Positions 25,327-32,710 of a stretch of 60,667 nucleotides of DNA are shown here, piece by piece. The stretch covers positions 1-60,667 of the forward strand of contig LJNS01000011.1 of assembly GCA_001303245.1 (NCBI GenBank), read 5' to 3'. A program made the translations under genes and the position numbers. Positions within the stretch are counted from its first letter, which is position 1. Every line of letters starts with the position of its first letter. The notes under the pieces are model-generated. The model searched no databases and was not told the DNA's origin. It was given only the letters and a program-made list of their open reading frames with translations. This DNA comes from Gammaproteobacteria bacterium SG8_30. Lineage in GTDB: Bacteria; Pseudomonadota; Gammaproteobacteria; Steroidobacterales; Steroidobacteraceae.

Positions 25327-26656
25327 GGCGTGCGTACAGCTCGCTGGCGTGTTTGCCCAGCGTGTCGATCACGGCGTTGGCGCGTCCCGTCAGCAGGCTG
25401 TGCAGCAGCACCAGCGGAATCGCAACCGAGAGGCCCAGCTGGGTCGTGATGAGCGCCTCGGAGATGCCGCCCGACATCAGCTTCGGGTCGCCGGTTCCGA
25501 ACAGGGTGATCGACTGGAAAGTCTGGATCATGCCCGTCACCGTCCCGAGCAGCCCGAGCAGCGGGCTGACCGCCGCCAGGACCGCGACGGTCGCCAGGCC
25601 GCGCTGCAGCCGGGCCGACTCCAGCGCCATCTGCTCGTCGAGCTGGACACCCAGTGCATCCGCCCCCTGCCTGCCTGGGCCGGCCACCACCTTGCGCAGA
25701 CGGCCGAGGGCGTTGTCCTCGGCCACGGCCTCGTCGCCGGCGGCGGCAGCGCGGCCGATGCGGCGCCCTGCGAGCCAGAGCCCGATGAATCGCTCGGCCA
25801 CGATCACGAGGCCGACGAGTCCCAGCAGCAGGATGATGTAGCCGATGACGCCGCCCTGGGCGACCTGTTCCTGCAGGTCCGGCGTCTGGACCAGCAGCGC
25901 CAGGATGGCTCCCTTCGAAGGATCGAGCGGTACGGCCCGGATGCCGTCGTCCGCCTCCTGGAGGTCCGCGGCCATCGACCGGAACCGGGCCGGCGGCTGC
26001 CTGCGCAGCTCTACGAACTTCTGCGCTTCGGGAAGGTACCGCAGGAACCGGCCGTCGCTCGTCGCCGTGTATACTCCGACGCGAAGTACTGGCAGCGGCC
26101 GTTCGTCGCCCTCGCCGGTGATGACGGGCACTTCAAGCCTGACCACCTTGCCTGCCTCGCTGATCTCGGTCAGCGCGGCGAGCCAGATCGAGCGGATGTC
26201 GTCCAGGCTCGGTGTACGCTCGCTCTTGCCGAGTCGTGTCAGCAGCGCGGTGCGGTCCGGGTGTTGCGCCGAGACCATCGAGGTCTCCACCACGTTGTTC
26301 GCAGCGAGGGCTGCCTGGCGAACCACGGCAAACAGGTCACCGAGCTCGGCCGATGCCTCGGCGAGCGCCTCGCGGTGCGCGAGGATCTCCTTCTCGTTAG
26401 ATTCGTAGCGAGCCCGGAGGAGGTCCGCCTCGCGATTGAGCGCATCCCGCTCCTTCCTGGCCTGCTGGAGCAGCGCCTGCTGCCTCTGTTGCTCCTCCAG
26501 GAACCGCTGCTCGCGCTCCTTGCCGTAGCGCAGTTCCTGGGTCGCTTCCCGGCGGACCTGTTCGATGAGCTCGTCGATGTCACCGGCCGCGGCCATAGAG
26601 GGCCCGGGCGGCACGACGGCGAGCACCGCCAGCAGCATGAGGTCCCGCGCCTTCAT
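25313..26656 (-). CDS. exbB: TtpC-like large ExbB/MotA/TolQ protein with periplasmic coiled coil
   Basis: A 447-residue protein. It has a signal sequence (MKARDLMLLAVLAVVPPGPS), a long Gln/Glu/Arg-rich coiled coil (residues 25-115, with EREQRFLEEQQRQQALLQQA) and a globular periplasmic part to about 265. A transmembrane helix, GVIGYIILLLGLVGLVIVAE, follows, and finally the MotA/TolQ/ExbB core (VSPLLGLLGTVTGMIQTFQS). This layout matches TtpC of Vibrio TonB2 systems. ATG 26656 overlaps the DUF3450 stop by 4 nt; its end overlaps the next exbB by 14 nt. It probably bridges the motor to periplasmic partners. Confidence 0.87.
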   Translation of the reverse strand: MKARDLMLLAVLAVVPPGPSMAAAGDIDELIEQVRREATQELRYGKEREQRFLEEQQRQQALLQQARKERDALNREADLLRARYESNEKEILAHREALAEASAELGDLFAVVRQAALAANNVVETSMVSAQHPDRTALLTRLGKSERTPSLDDIRSIWLAALTEISEAGKVVRLEVPVITGEGDERPLPVLRVGVYTATSDGRFLRYLPEAQKFVELRRQPPARFRSMAADLQEADDGIRAVPLDPSKGAILALLVQTPDLQEQVAQGGVIGYIILLLGLVGLVIVAERFIGLWLAGRRIGRAAAAGDEAVAEDNALGRLRKVVAGPGRQGADALGVQLDEQMALESARLQRGLATVAVLAAVSPLLGLLGTVTGMIQTFQSITLFGTGDPKLMSGGISEALITTQLGLSVAIPLVLLHSLLTGRANAVIDTLGKHASELYARHVAG

Positions 26657-27444
26657 GGTTCTTCTCCCGCGCTGGCCACGATACCGGCCGCCGGCGCCGG
26701 CACCGGCAGCGGCACGAGATCGGGCGGCAACTGCTTGCGCGCGATCCTGAGGCCGCGCTCCAGGTCGTCCCGGAAGCGGGCGTCGATGGACTGCCATTCG
26801 CCTGCTGTGGGGTTCCAGAAGCCCAGCTCGGAGCCGTCCAGCGACAGGTAATAGAGCCCGACGCGACCGAAGCGGAGGAAATCAACGGTCCGAGCGCCGC
26901 CGGCCATCTCGAGTTCGCCCTGGTAGGCCTCGATCGTGTGGGCGTACTCCATTTCGATCTGGTAGGCCTCCATGATCCGCCTGAACTTCTCCGAGGGCGG
27001 TGCATCGGGGTCGTCGAGCAGCTCCCTGAGGGCCTGGACCCGTGCCTGTCGCTCGCGTAGCAGGAACGGTGCGTCCCGATCGATCAGCTCGTCGAGCACG
27101 TCGACCATCTCGTTCAGCAACGGGAACAGGCGCCGTCGCAACTCCTCCACGTCACGGAGCTGGGCCTCGAACTCGGTGAGCTCGGCCTCCTGCCGGCCGG
27201 TCATTCTCGTCAGCTGCGCGTTGTAGTCCCGCAGACCGTCCGCCTCTTCGCCCAGCCGGAGATACTCCTCCAGCATCGCCCGGGTCTTGTCGTCCAGCTG
27301 ATCGACCTTGGCCTGCGACTGCTGGATTCCCTGGTGCATGCGTTGCTGTTCGGCGATGGCCGTGTCGACCGACTGGGCTTGTGCGCCGGGCACGCACAAC
27401 CAGCCCGTCACGCAGATCGCGGACAAGCAGGTGGACCTGATCAT
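26653..27444 (-). CDS. DUF3450 periplasmic coiled-coil protein of the Ton operon
   Basis: A 263-residue exported protein. The start at 27444 gives the signal peptide MIRSTCLSAICVTGWLCVPG ending AQA. Residues 25-110 are heptad-rich (EQQRMHQGIQQSQAKVDQLD, LEEYLRLGEEADGLRDYNAQ). The rest contains RRLFPLLNEMVDVLDELIDR and DFLRFGRVGLYYLSLDGSEL, which are DUF3450 hallmarks. DUF3450 genes regularly lead TtpC/ExbB2/ExbD2/TonB2/TPR clusters in marine Gammaproteobacteria, and this is the first gene of that operon here. The molecular role is unknown. Confidence 0.85.
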   Translation of the reverse strand: MIRSTCLSAICVTGWLCVPGAQAQSVDTAIAEQQRMHQGIQQSQAKVDQLDDKTRAMLEEYLRLGEEADGLRDYNAQLTRMTGRQEAELTEFEAQLRDVEELRRRLFPLLNEMVDVLDELIDRDAPFLLRERQARVQALRELLDDPDAPPSEKFRRIMEAYQIEMEYAHTIEAYQGELEMAGGARTVDFLRFGRVGLYYLSLDGSELGFWNPTAGEWQSIDARFRDDLERGLRIARKQLPPDLVPLPVPAPAAGIVASAGEEP

Positions 27445-27651
27445 GATGTGTCTGCCTCGGTGGATACACCCGACGCTATGGCGACAATGTTGCAATCGCG
27501 TGTCCGGTGTCTTCGTGACCTTCCGCAGTCGCCGGTCGGAATTCCCGGAGCCGGCTGCGGTTCCCTGCGAGAGGCGCGCCGCGTGACTCGCTCCGCGTGC
27601 CCCGGCAGGCCGGAAGAGGATCCTCGATCCGGGTACCCCGTCCGCTCCTGC

Positions 27652-29169
27652 CTAGGCCGGATCAGAGTTGGCCGGCGCCGTCACTCGAGCGAGCAATGCG
27701 TCGCAACGCTCGCGCGCCTCCTCGGGGCTCGCGGCCAGGAACAGCAGGTCGACTCCCGAGCCTGACTCGAGCCGACCCGGGCACAACAGGATCGCCCCGC
27801 CCTCGCCGGACTCCGGCCGGTAGAGGTGATCCGCGTATCGATCCAGGAAGCCGGCGGTCCCTCTCACGGCCGACGTCGGTGACCGGCGACTGGCGATGAC
27901 GAACCCACCGCGTGACCAGTCGCCGCTCAGGCGGTTGGCCAGCGTCATGGGGAGGGAGACGCCTCCCCAGCGGCCGTTGCATTCCACCCAGTGAAGCTCC
28001 GCCCGGGCCAGGTCCGGCCCGAAGATGACGGAATCGAAACTGCATCGGCCGAAGTAACCCAGCTGCTGGAACAGGGTCGCCAGTTGCAGCGCCTCCAGGG
28101 CAATTCGCTCGCGCCACTGCGAGGGCAGCGTGCTCGGCACCGCGCCGCTGAAGCGTGCGATCCGTCCCGTCACCTCCTGGTCGAAGATCCCCTCGACGAT
28201 CGGGCGGCCGTCACGCGCCAGCGGAATCCACAGCTGGACCGAGGGACTGCCGACGAGGGGTTCCTCCCAGACCGTGACCTGTATCGGGTAGTCCTCGCGC
28301 CAGCCGCTCGCGTGCATCGCCTGCAGCAGCCGGTTTCGCAGGTCCACCGTGGAGAGCCCTGTAATCTCGGAGGAGTTGAACACGAGATTTCCGCCCGAGG
28401 CCGCGCTGTGCGTCAGCTTCAGCGCCACGGAGCGCGATGCACGGGCCCGCCGCCTGAGGTGCCCGACGAGGCCGACCAGACCGTATACGGCATCGCAGGG
28501 AGGCACGGCCCGCGGGCCGAGGACCTGCCGGGCGCAGCGGGCAAACCAGGTCTTGTCGTTGGCCTGACGGGTAAGGTTGGGCGGGGGCCCCGCGACACGG
28601 ACGGGGACTCCGGCTCGTCGAGCGATGCATCCCGCAAGGCGCCAGGCGCCACCCGTGGCCATGTACGGTACGAGGTTGAGCCCACCGCCTCTTTTCGCCG
28701 CGGAGGCCACGGCCGAGACGAAGCTCGGGTCCTCTGCGCAGGCCAAGCTGGGTGCCCGGCGCGGGTCTGGCACGGCCGGCACGAGCACCTGTACCGCGCC
28801 GAGGCCGAGCGTCTCGCGGCAGTACTGCTCGAACGCCGGGACACGCCTGCCCTGCACCGCAAGCAGGTCCCCGTCGGTACCCAGAACCAGCGCCCGGTAC
28901 GTGTAGGTGATATCCGACCCGCGCTCGTGCGCGTAAAGGATCCCGCTATGGTCCTCGACCAGCAAGCAGGGAGCGCCGTCCAGGAATCCCGCGTCGAGCC
29001 GCGGGTCCAGTGGCGGAACGGTGACGAGATTGCACTCCTGGTCACGTATGTCCCGGGCGAGCCTCGCGAGGCGCTGCTGCGTTGCGGCAGGCAGCGCCGG
29101 CGCGTAGTGGGAGACGATCGGCAGTCGATCCGTTCCGGCAATCCAAGTCGTGCCGGCCGCGTTCGTCAC
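27652..29169 (-). CDS. ATP-grasp family ligase with pre-ATP-grasp domain
   Basis: A 505-residue protein. The N-terminal half (to about 230) is a Rossmann-like pre-ATP-grasp domain with PIVSHYAPALPAATQQRLAR and ALVLGTDGDLLAVQGRRVPA. The second half looks like the PGM1-type ATP-grasp of peptide ligases: VALKLTHSAASGGNLVFNS for nucleotide binding and, near 430, LHWVECNGRWGGVSLPMTLA, supplying the metal-binding Glu and Asn. Such enzymes join a carboxylate to an amine with ATP. The substrate is unknown. The GTG start at 29169 overlaps the hemerythrin stop (GTGA), so the two are coupled. Confidence 0.7.
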   Translation of the reverse strand: MTNAAGTTWIAGTDRLPIVSHYAPALPAATQQRLARLARDIRDQECNLVTVPPLDPRLDAGFLDGAPCLLVEDHSGILYAHERGSDITYTYRALVLGTDGDLLAVQGRRVPAFEQYCRETLGLGAVQVLVPAVPDPRRAPSLACAEDPSFVSAVASAAKRGGGLNLVPYMATGGAWRLAGCIARRAGVPVRVAGPPPNLTRQANDKTWFARCARQVLGPRAVPPCDAVYGLVGLVGHLRRRARASRSVALKLTHSAASGGNLVFNSSEITGLSTVDLRNRLLQAMHASGWREDYPIQVTVWEEPLVGSPSVQLWIPLARDGRPIVEGIFDQEVTGRIARFSGAVPSTLPSQWRERIALEALQLATLFQQLGYFGRCSFDSVIFGPDLARAELHWVECNGRWGGVSLPMTLANRLSGDWSRGGFVIASRRSPTSAVRGTAGFLDRYADHLYRPESGEGGAILLCPGRLESGSGVDLLFLAASPEEARERCDALLARVTAPANSDPA

Positions 29170-29669
29170 GGGCTCGCCCCGCCAGCTCCACCGGCGGACG
29201 ACAGGTCGGTCCACCGCGGACTCGCCCGACGCAGGGCGAGGAGCCGGCGATAGAGGTCTTCCTGCTCGCCGGGCGGAATCCGGCCCATCGTGCCGAAGAG
29301 CTCCCCGCACTCCGCGACGTGCGATTCCATGAGCTCCGAACCCTCTAGAAGCAGGCCTACTTCCCCCTGCGCGAGCAACCGGTCGGCCGGTCCCTGAGCC
29401 AGCGCCTTCACGACCGCCAGCCCCTGCTCGTGCTCTCCGTAGAGCCGGTCCACTTCCTCATCGCCGATGAGCGACCGAAGCGCCGGATAGAAGTGTCGTT
29501 CCTCGAAAGCCATGTGCGCCCCGGCCTCGCGATCCAGGCGCTCGGCCCGGCGTCGCGCCGCCGGGACATCACCGGCACGCAACAGTGCCGAGAGCTCGTA
29601 GAAGCCACGGCCGAGTATGGCGTGGTCGGCGCGGAACGCCTCGAAGAGAGCCGATGTACGTGACGTCAC
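29166..29669 (-). CDS. Hemerythrin-domain protein
   Basis: A 167-residue four-helix protein starting at GTG 29669. Candidate di-iron ligands appear in order: H16 (ADHAILG), H52 (AHMAFEERHFYP, with E56 and H60 following), H81 (GEHEQGL) and H117/E120 (SHVAECGELF). A Gly/Ser-rich tail follows. Bacterial hemerythrins sense or buffer oxygen, NO or iron. Overlap with the ATP-grasp gene suggests co-expression. It is divergent from the glutamine amidotransferase gene with 65 nt between the starts, which should hold both promoters. Confidence 0.75.
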   Translation of the reverse strand: MTSRTSALFEAFRADHAILGRGFYELSALLRAGDVPAARRRAERLDREAGAHMAFEERHFYPALRSLIGDEEVDRLYGEHEQGLAVVKALAQGPADRLLAQGEVGLLLEGSELMESHVAECGELFGTMGRIPPGEQEDLYRRLLALRRASPRWTDLSSAGGAGGASP

Positions 29670-29734
29670 GACTGCAGCACTCCCTTTCGCATGAGTATCA
29701 TCGCCCGGTGAGAGTTCCCGAGTGGAAGTGAACC

Positions 29735-30544
29735 GTGTGCCGCCTGTATGGCTTCAGGGCCAGCGAGCCCACCAAGGTGGAGTGCACGCTGGTGCACGCG
29801 CAGAACGCGCTCATGGTGCAGAGCCGTGCGGACCTCGCGGGAAAGAGCCACGCCAATGGCTGGGGTCTCGCCACCTACGAAGATCACTTGCCGCACATCG
29901 AGCGGCAGGCCTGGGCCGCCTATCGCGGCGAGCATTTCAGGCAGGCTGCGGCACGTGTCTTCTCCAGGCACGTACTGGCACACGTCCGGCGCGCCACGGT
30001 GGGCAAGGCGAGCCTCGAGAATACGCATCCCTTCGTCGACGGGAACTGGGCCTTCATCCACAACGGCACCATCCCTGAATTCGACCGCCTGCGGCCGCGC
30101 ATCCTGTCGGCCATCTCCCCCGCCCGCCGCGAGGCGATCCGTGGTGAGACCGACAGCGAGCACTTTTTTCAATATCTCAGGTCCGTGCAGGAAAACCAGC
30201 CGGATCTTCCACCACTGGCCTGCCTCCGCCACGCCCTTCGTCAGGTGGTCCGCTGGTGCCGCGAAGACGATCCGGCGGCCCGCATAGGGCTCAACGTCAT
30301 CCTGACCGACGGGTCCGCACTGGTCGGCAGCCGCATCGGCCGCAGCCTGTGCTTCGTCGAGCGCGATGGCGTGCACGACTGCGAAATCTGCGGATTCCCG
30401 CATGTACACCACGATCCGCGCAAGGTCTACCGTGCGGTCATCGTGGCCTCGGAGCGCATCAGCCACGAGTCGTGGCGCGAGGTGCCGGACAACTCGATCT
30501 ACCAGGTAACCGACGAACCGCGACTCGAGATCGAGTCCCTCTAG
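29735..30544 (+). CDS. Class II glutamine amidotransferase (YafJ-like)
   Basis: A 269-residue Ntn-type glutaminase domain protein. GTG 29735 begins MCRLYGFRASEP, placing the catalytic Cys at position 2. Other family landmarks are SHANGWGLATYED, HVRRATVGKASLENTHPF and WAFIHNGTIPEFDRL (oxyanion-forming Asn-Gly), and RGETDSEHFFQYL. The size is close to E. coli YafJ (255 residues). It lacks a synthase domain, so ammonia would be passed to a partner. The divergent ATP-grasp ligase is a possible but unproven acceptor. Confidence 0.85.
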   Translation: MCRLYGFRASEPTKVECTLVHAQNALMVQSRADLAGKSHANGWGLATYEDHLPHIERQAWAAYRGEHFRQAAARVFSRHVLAHVRRATVGKASLENTHPFVDGNWAFIHNGTIPEFDRLRPRILSAISPARREAIRGETDSEHFFQYLRSVQENQPDLPPLACLRHALRQVVRWCREDDPAARIGLNVILTDGSALVGSRIGRSLCFVERDGVHDCEICGFPHVHHDPRKVYRAVIVASERISHESWREVPDNSIYQVTDEPRLEIESL

Positions 30545-30988
30545 CAAAGGGCGTGGCGACCGGCGATTCGGTCGATGGCCCAAGACGGAAATCGGACGGC
30601 AGCGTTACCAACGGCGTCGGGTCGACGCGACCCGGTGGCAGGGTAGCGAATGGGACCTGCCGCACGTAACTCTCGATGGGTAGGCGTTTATGTGAATACA
30701 GCCACCGATGTGCGTCCAATCGTGAGAATGTGGCGGCAAGTCTCCCGGGGGGAGTCAAACCGCTACGGCCCGTCCGACACGCCTGCCGTCATGCATCAAG
30801 CGACGCATAGCGACGCGTGTCGAACGGTGCCGACCACCGCCCGGTCATTACGAACAGCACCTGACAGACGACCCGTGATTCCCGCCACCTGACGGGCACG
30901 CGACATGCGGTGATTCCCGTAACCGGGCGGCTAACCTGAAGGCTGTGACTCCCGCTCCCCTGCGGGCGCTAGACGCGAGCGTGCCGGG
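30545..30988. other. Intergenic region, 444 bp, with hairpins and 35-bp array
   Basis: No convincing gene. The first 330 bp contain scattered inverted repeats such as GGGTCG/CGACCC near 30617-30631 that may terminate the amidotransferase transcript, and several CGACG direct repeats. The last 110 bp hold three motif units spaced exactly 35 bp apart, described separately. Confidence 0.55.
30875..30979 (+). repeat. Three GTGAYTCCCG hairpin units at exact 35-bp spacing
   Basis: GTGATTCCCG at 30875 and 30910 and GTGACTCCCG at 30945 begin three successive 35-bp units. In each, the CCCG pairs with a CGGG 4 to 8 nt further on (30893-30896, 30924-30927, 30963-30966), so each unit can form a mini-hairpin. 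Outside the 10-bp core and the CGGGC the units differ. It is not a CRISPR array: there are only three units with a short degenerate conserved part. A protein-binding or RNA-structural array is more likely. Confidence 0.55.
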
Positions 30989-31126
30989 TCAGGACTCGTC
31001 GGCCGTGGCCCTGTGTTCCGACGTGTCGACCAGCCGGCCAAGCGCCACGAACACCAGCGCAAGCACTCCGAAGCCGGTGCCGAGCGACATGAGCATGACG
31101 AGAGTTTCCTGGAGGAAGTCGGCCAT
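30989..31126 (-). CDS. Putative 45-residue single-span membrane protein
   Basis: ATG 31126 opens a frame encoding MADFLQETLVMLMSLGTGFG, a continuing hydrophobic helix ending FVALGRLV, and the polar tail DTSEHRATADES. The layout (short amphipathic N-terminus, one helix with a GxGF motif, soluble tail) resembles OadG-like gamma subunits of sodium-pumping decarboxylases, although no partner subunits lie nearby. An AGGGCGG lies upstream. Probably a real small gene; function unknown. Confidence 0.5.
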   Translation of the reverse strand: MADFLQETLVMLMSLGTGFGVLALVFVALGRLVDTSEHRATADES

Positions 31127-31295
31127 TGTGGTTACCGCCCTGCATTCGAAGGTTTGTGCCAGGGCCACTGTTCGCGAGGCGGCCCGCTCCGGTGGATGTA
31201 CTGTTCCACAAGGCAACCGGCGCTGGTAATCCCACTGATGGGCTACATGAACCGCTTTCCCTCCGCCGGCCTCGTCGCGGCGGAAAGTGGCCGAG

Positions 31296-31679
31296 TCAGC
31301 GGCCCGGACTCCTGCCTCGGTATTCCCCTGCCACCAGGAAGGCAACCGCCACGACCGGTCCGACGGCGAGTCCCAGCAGCGGGTGGTTCGCGACGAATCC
31401 GGCAACTTCGTCCGCCGGCCTGGGTGCGTAGGCGTGACACAGGAGCGTCCACGGCAGCATGAAGGCCCATACGCCGAGTCCCGCCCAGGCGTACGCGGGG
31501 ACACCCAGGAAGAATGCCTTGAGAAACTGCTGCGACCACCCGGCGGGCGTTCGGATCGCACCGACCAGGATGACGATCGTCATCTCGACGATGACCGCCG
31601 GCCACGAATGAATGATGTCGAGTGTCAGCGACTGTGGCACGCGCCTGATGCCTGTGTGAGCGAGGTGCAGTGTGAGCAC
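31296..31679 (-). CDS. Hypothetical membrane protein (127 residues)
   Basis: Starts at GTG 31679; another GTG 39 nt in is also possible. Three hydrophobic segments are visible: IIHSWPAVIVEMTIVILVGA, AFFLGVPAYAWAGLGVWAFM (continuing LPWTLL), and PLLGLAVGPVVAVAFLVAGE. A loop with RTPAGWSQQ joins the first two. No family is recognised. It is 170 bp upstream of the 45-residue peptide on the same strand and about 100 bp downstream of the VOC gene. Confidence 0.5.
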   Translation of the reverse strand: MLTLHLAHTGIRRVPQSLTLDIIHSWPAVIVEMTIVILVGAIRTPAGWSQQFLKAFFLGVPAYAWAGLGVWAFMLPWTLLCHAYAPRPADEVAGFVANHPLLGLAVGPVVAVAFLVAGEYRGRSPGR

Positions 31680-31777
31680 GGTAGCGGCGTCACGATCTCA
31701 CGATCGGCCCAAGCGCCCTGCAGTTGCCGTGCGCGAAGTCGCAGAACGGGCCGGCGCCTCCGAACGGGAACCGGGAC

Positions 31778-32569
31778 TCAGCGTAGTACCTGCGCCTCGG
31801 TGAACGCCCATTGCAGCCCATGGGCCGCGCTACGATCGACCCAGATGGTCTGATCACTCCCTGGCATGACCAGGCTGCCCAGGCAGTCGCAAGCCCGCTC
31901 GAGCGACCTCACGCCGAGCACGACTGCCTGGACTCCGGGCACGTCGCATTCGACCAGGACGATCGTGCCACCAGCCAGCGGAAACCTCGCGCCCTCCCCT
32001 TCGGCACCGACCTGGGCGGGCTCCGGGTCCCTGCCAAGCAGGCGCGAATAGATGTCCAGAGCCGTGTCGAGCGCTTCGACGCCTACCCGAACTTCCTGAA
32101 GGAACGTCGCATCGCAACTGTGCTGCCGGACGAGCGCCGGCGGCCAGTCGCGCGCCACGTCCGCTGGCTCTGTTCGCCGAACGAGTATGGGGCAAGGGAT
32201 GTCGCCGGACTCGACCAGGACGTCGTCCCAGCGCCCGTCGACGCCCTGGTAGCTGCCCCAGGTCCAGGCAAGACCCGACTTCTCGAGGTGTTCTCGCAAG
32301 GCGACCGGATCGCCGAATCGCAGGAAGAAATAGGGAATGCGCCAGTCCGGGCCGGGCTCGCGGTCGGACACCTCGATGTAGGCCCGCTCAAGAAAGATCC
32401 GGCTGTGATGGTGCGGATCGGCGGCCGTGCGCACTGCCGCGAGACCCAAACGCTGCTCGAGTTCCTCGAGCGCCACGGACAGATCAGGGACCGCGATCGA
32501 CACGTGGTCGAGCCGCAGGTCGACCGGGCCGGTCCGCACGCCAGGGCTACGCCGTCTCGGTGGCTGCAT
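31778..32569 (-). CDS. VOC (glyoxalase-like) superfamily protein
   Basis: A 263-residue protein. The start at 32569 (MQPPRRRSPG) precedes the first domain strand LRLDHVSIAVPDLSVALEEL. Paired beta-alpha-beta-beta-beta modules typical of VOC proteins are visible: the first has a candidate metal His in DHVSIAV and Glu in IEVSD, and the second begins EVRVGVEALDTALDIYSRLL. It resembles glyoxalase-like domain proteins of unknown substrate rather than true glyoxalase I. It lies downstream of the TonB-dependent receptor but is separated from it by a strong hairpin. Confidence 0.7.
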   Translation of the reverse strand: MQPPRRRSPGVRTGPVDLRLDHVSIAVPDLSVALEELEQRLGLAAVRTAADPHHHSRIFLERAYIEVSDREPGPDWRIPYFFLRFGDPVALREHLEKSGLAWTWGSYQGVDGRWDDVLVESGDIPCPILVRRTEPADVARDWPPALVRQHSCDATFLQEVRVGVEALDTALDIYSRLLGRDPEPAQVGAEGEGARFPLAGGTIVLVECDVPGVQAVVLGVRSLERACDCLGSLVMPGSDQTIWVDRSAAHGLQWAFTEAQVLR

Positions 32570-32645
32570 GGCTATCCCGGGCAATCGCGGACCACTCGTC
32601 GAACCCGTAAGGCGCAGGCCTCGCACAACTGCGACGGCCAGACGG

Positions 32646-32671
32646 GACCGGCCCCCTTTCGGGGGCCGGTC
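32646..32671 (-). terminator. Strong hairpin after the TonB-dependent receptor
   Basis: Perfect 11-bp arms GACCGGCCCCC (32646-32656) and GGGGGCCGGTC (32661-32671) with loop TTTC, 40 nt after the receptor stop on the minus strand. No U-tract follows. Confidence 0.65.
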
Positions 32672-32710
32672 GATCCGCAAAGCCGACGCGATCGCACCGC
32701 TGCCGGCGGT

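Noticed and set aside
30875..30979. CRISPR array
   Set aside because: Only three units, with a 10-bp core and otherwise unrelated sequence. True arrays have nearly identical repeats of 24-37 bp with separate spacers, and no cas gene is nearby.
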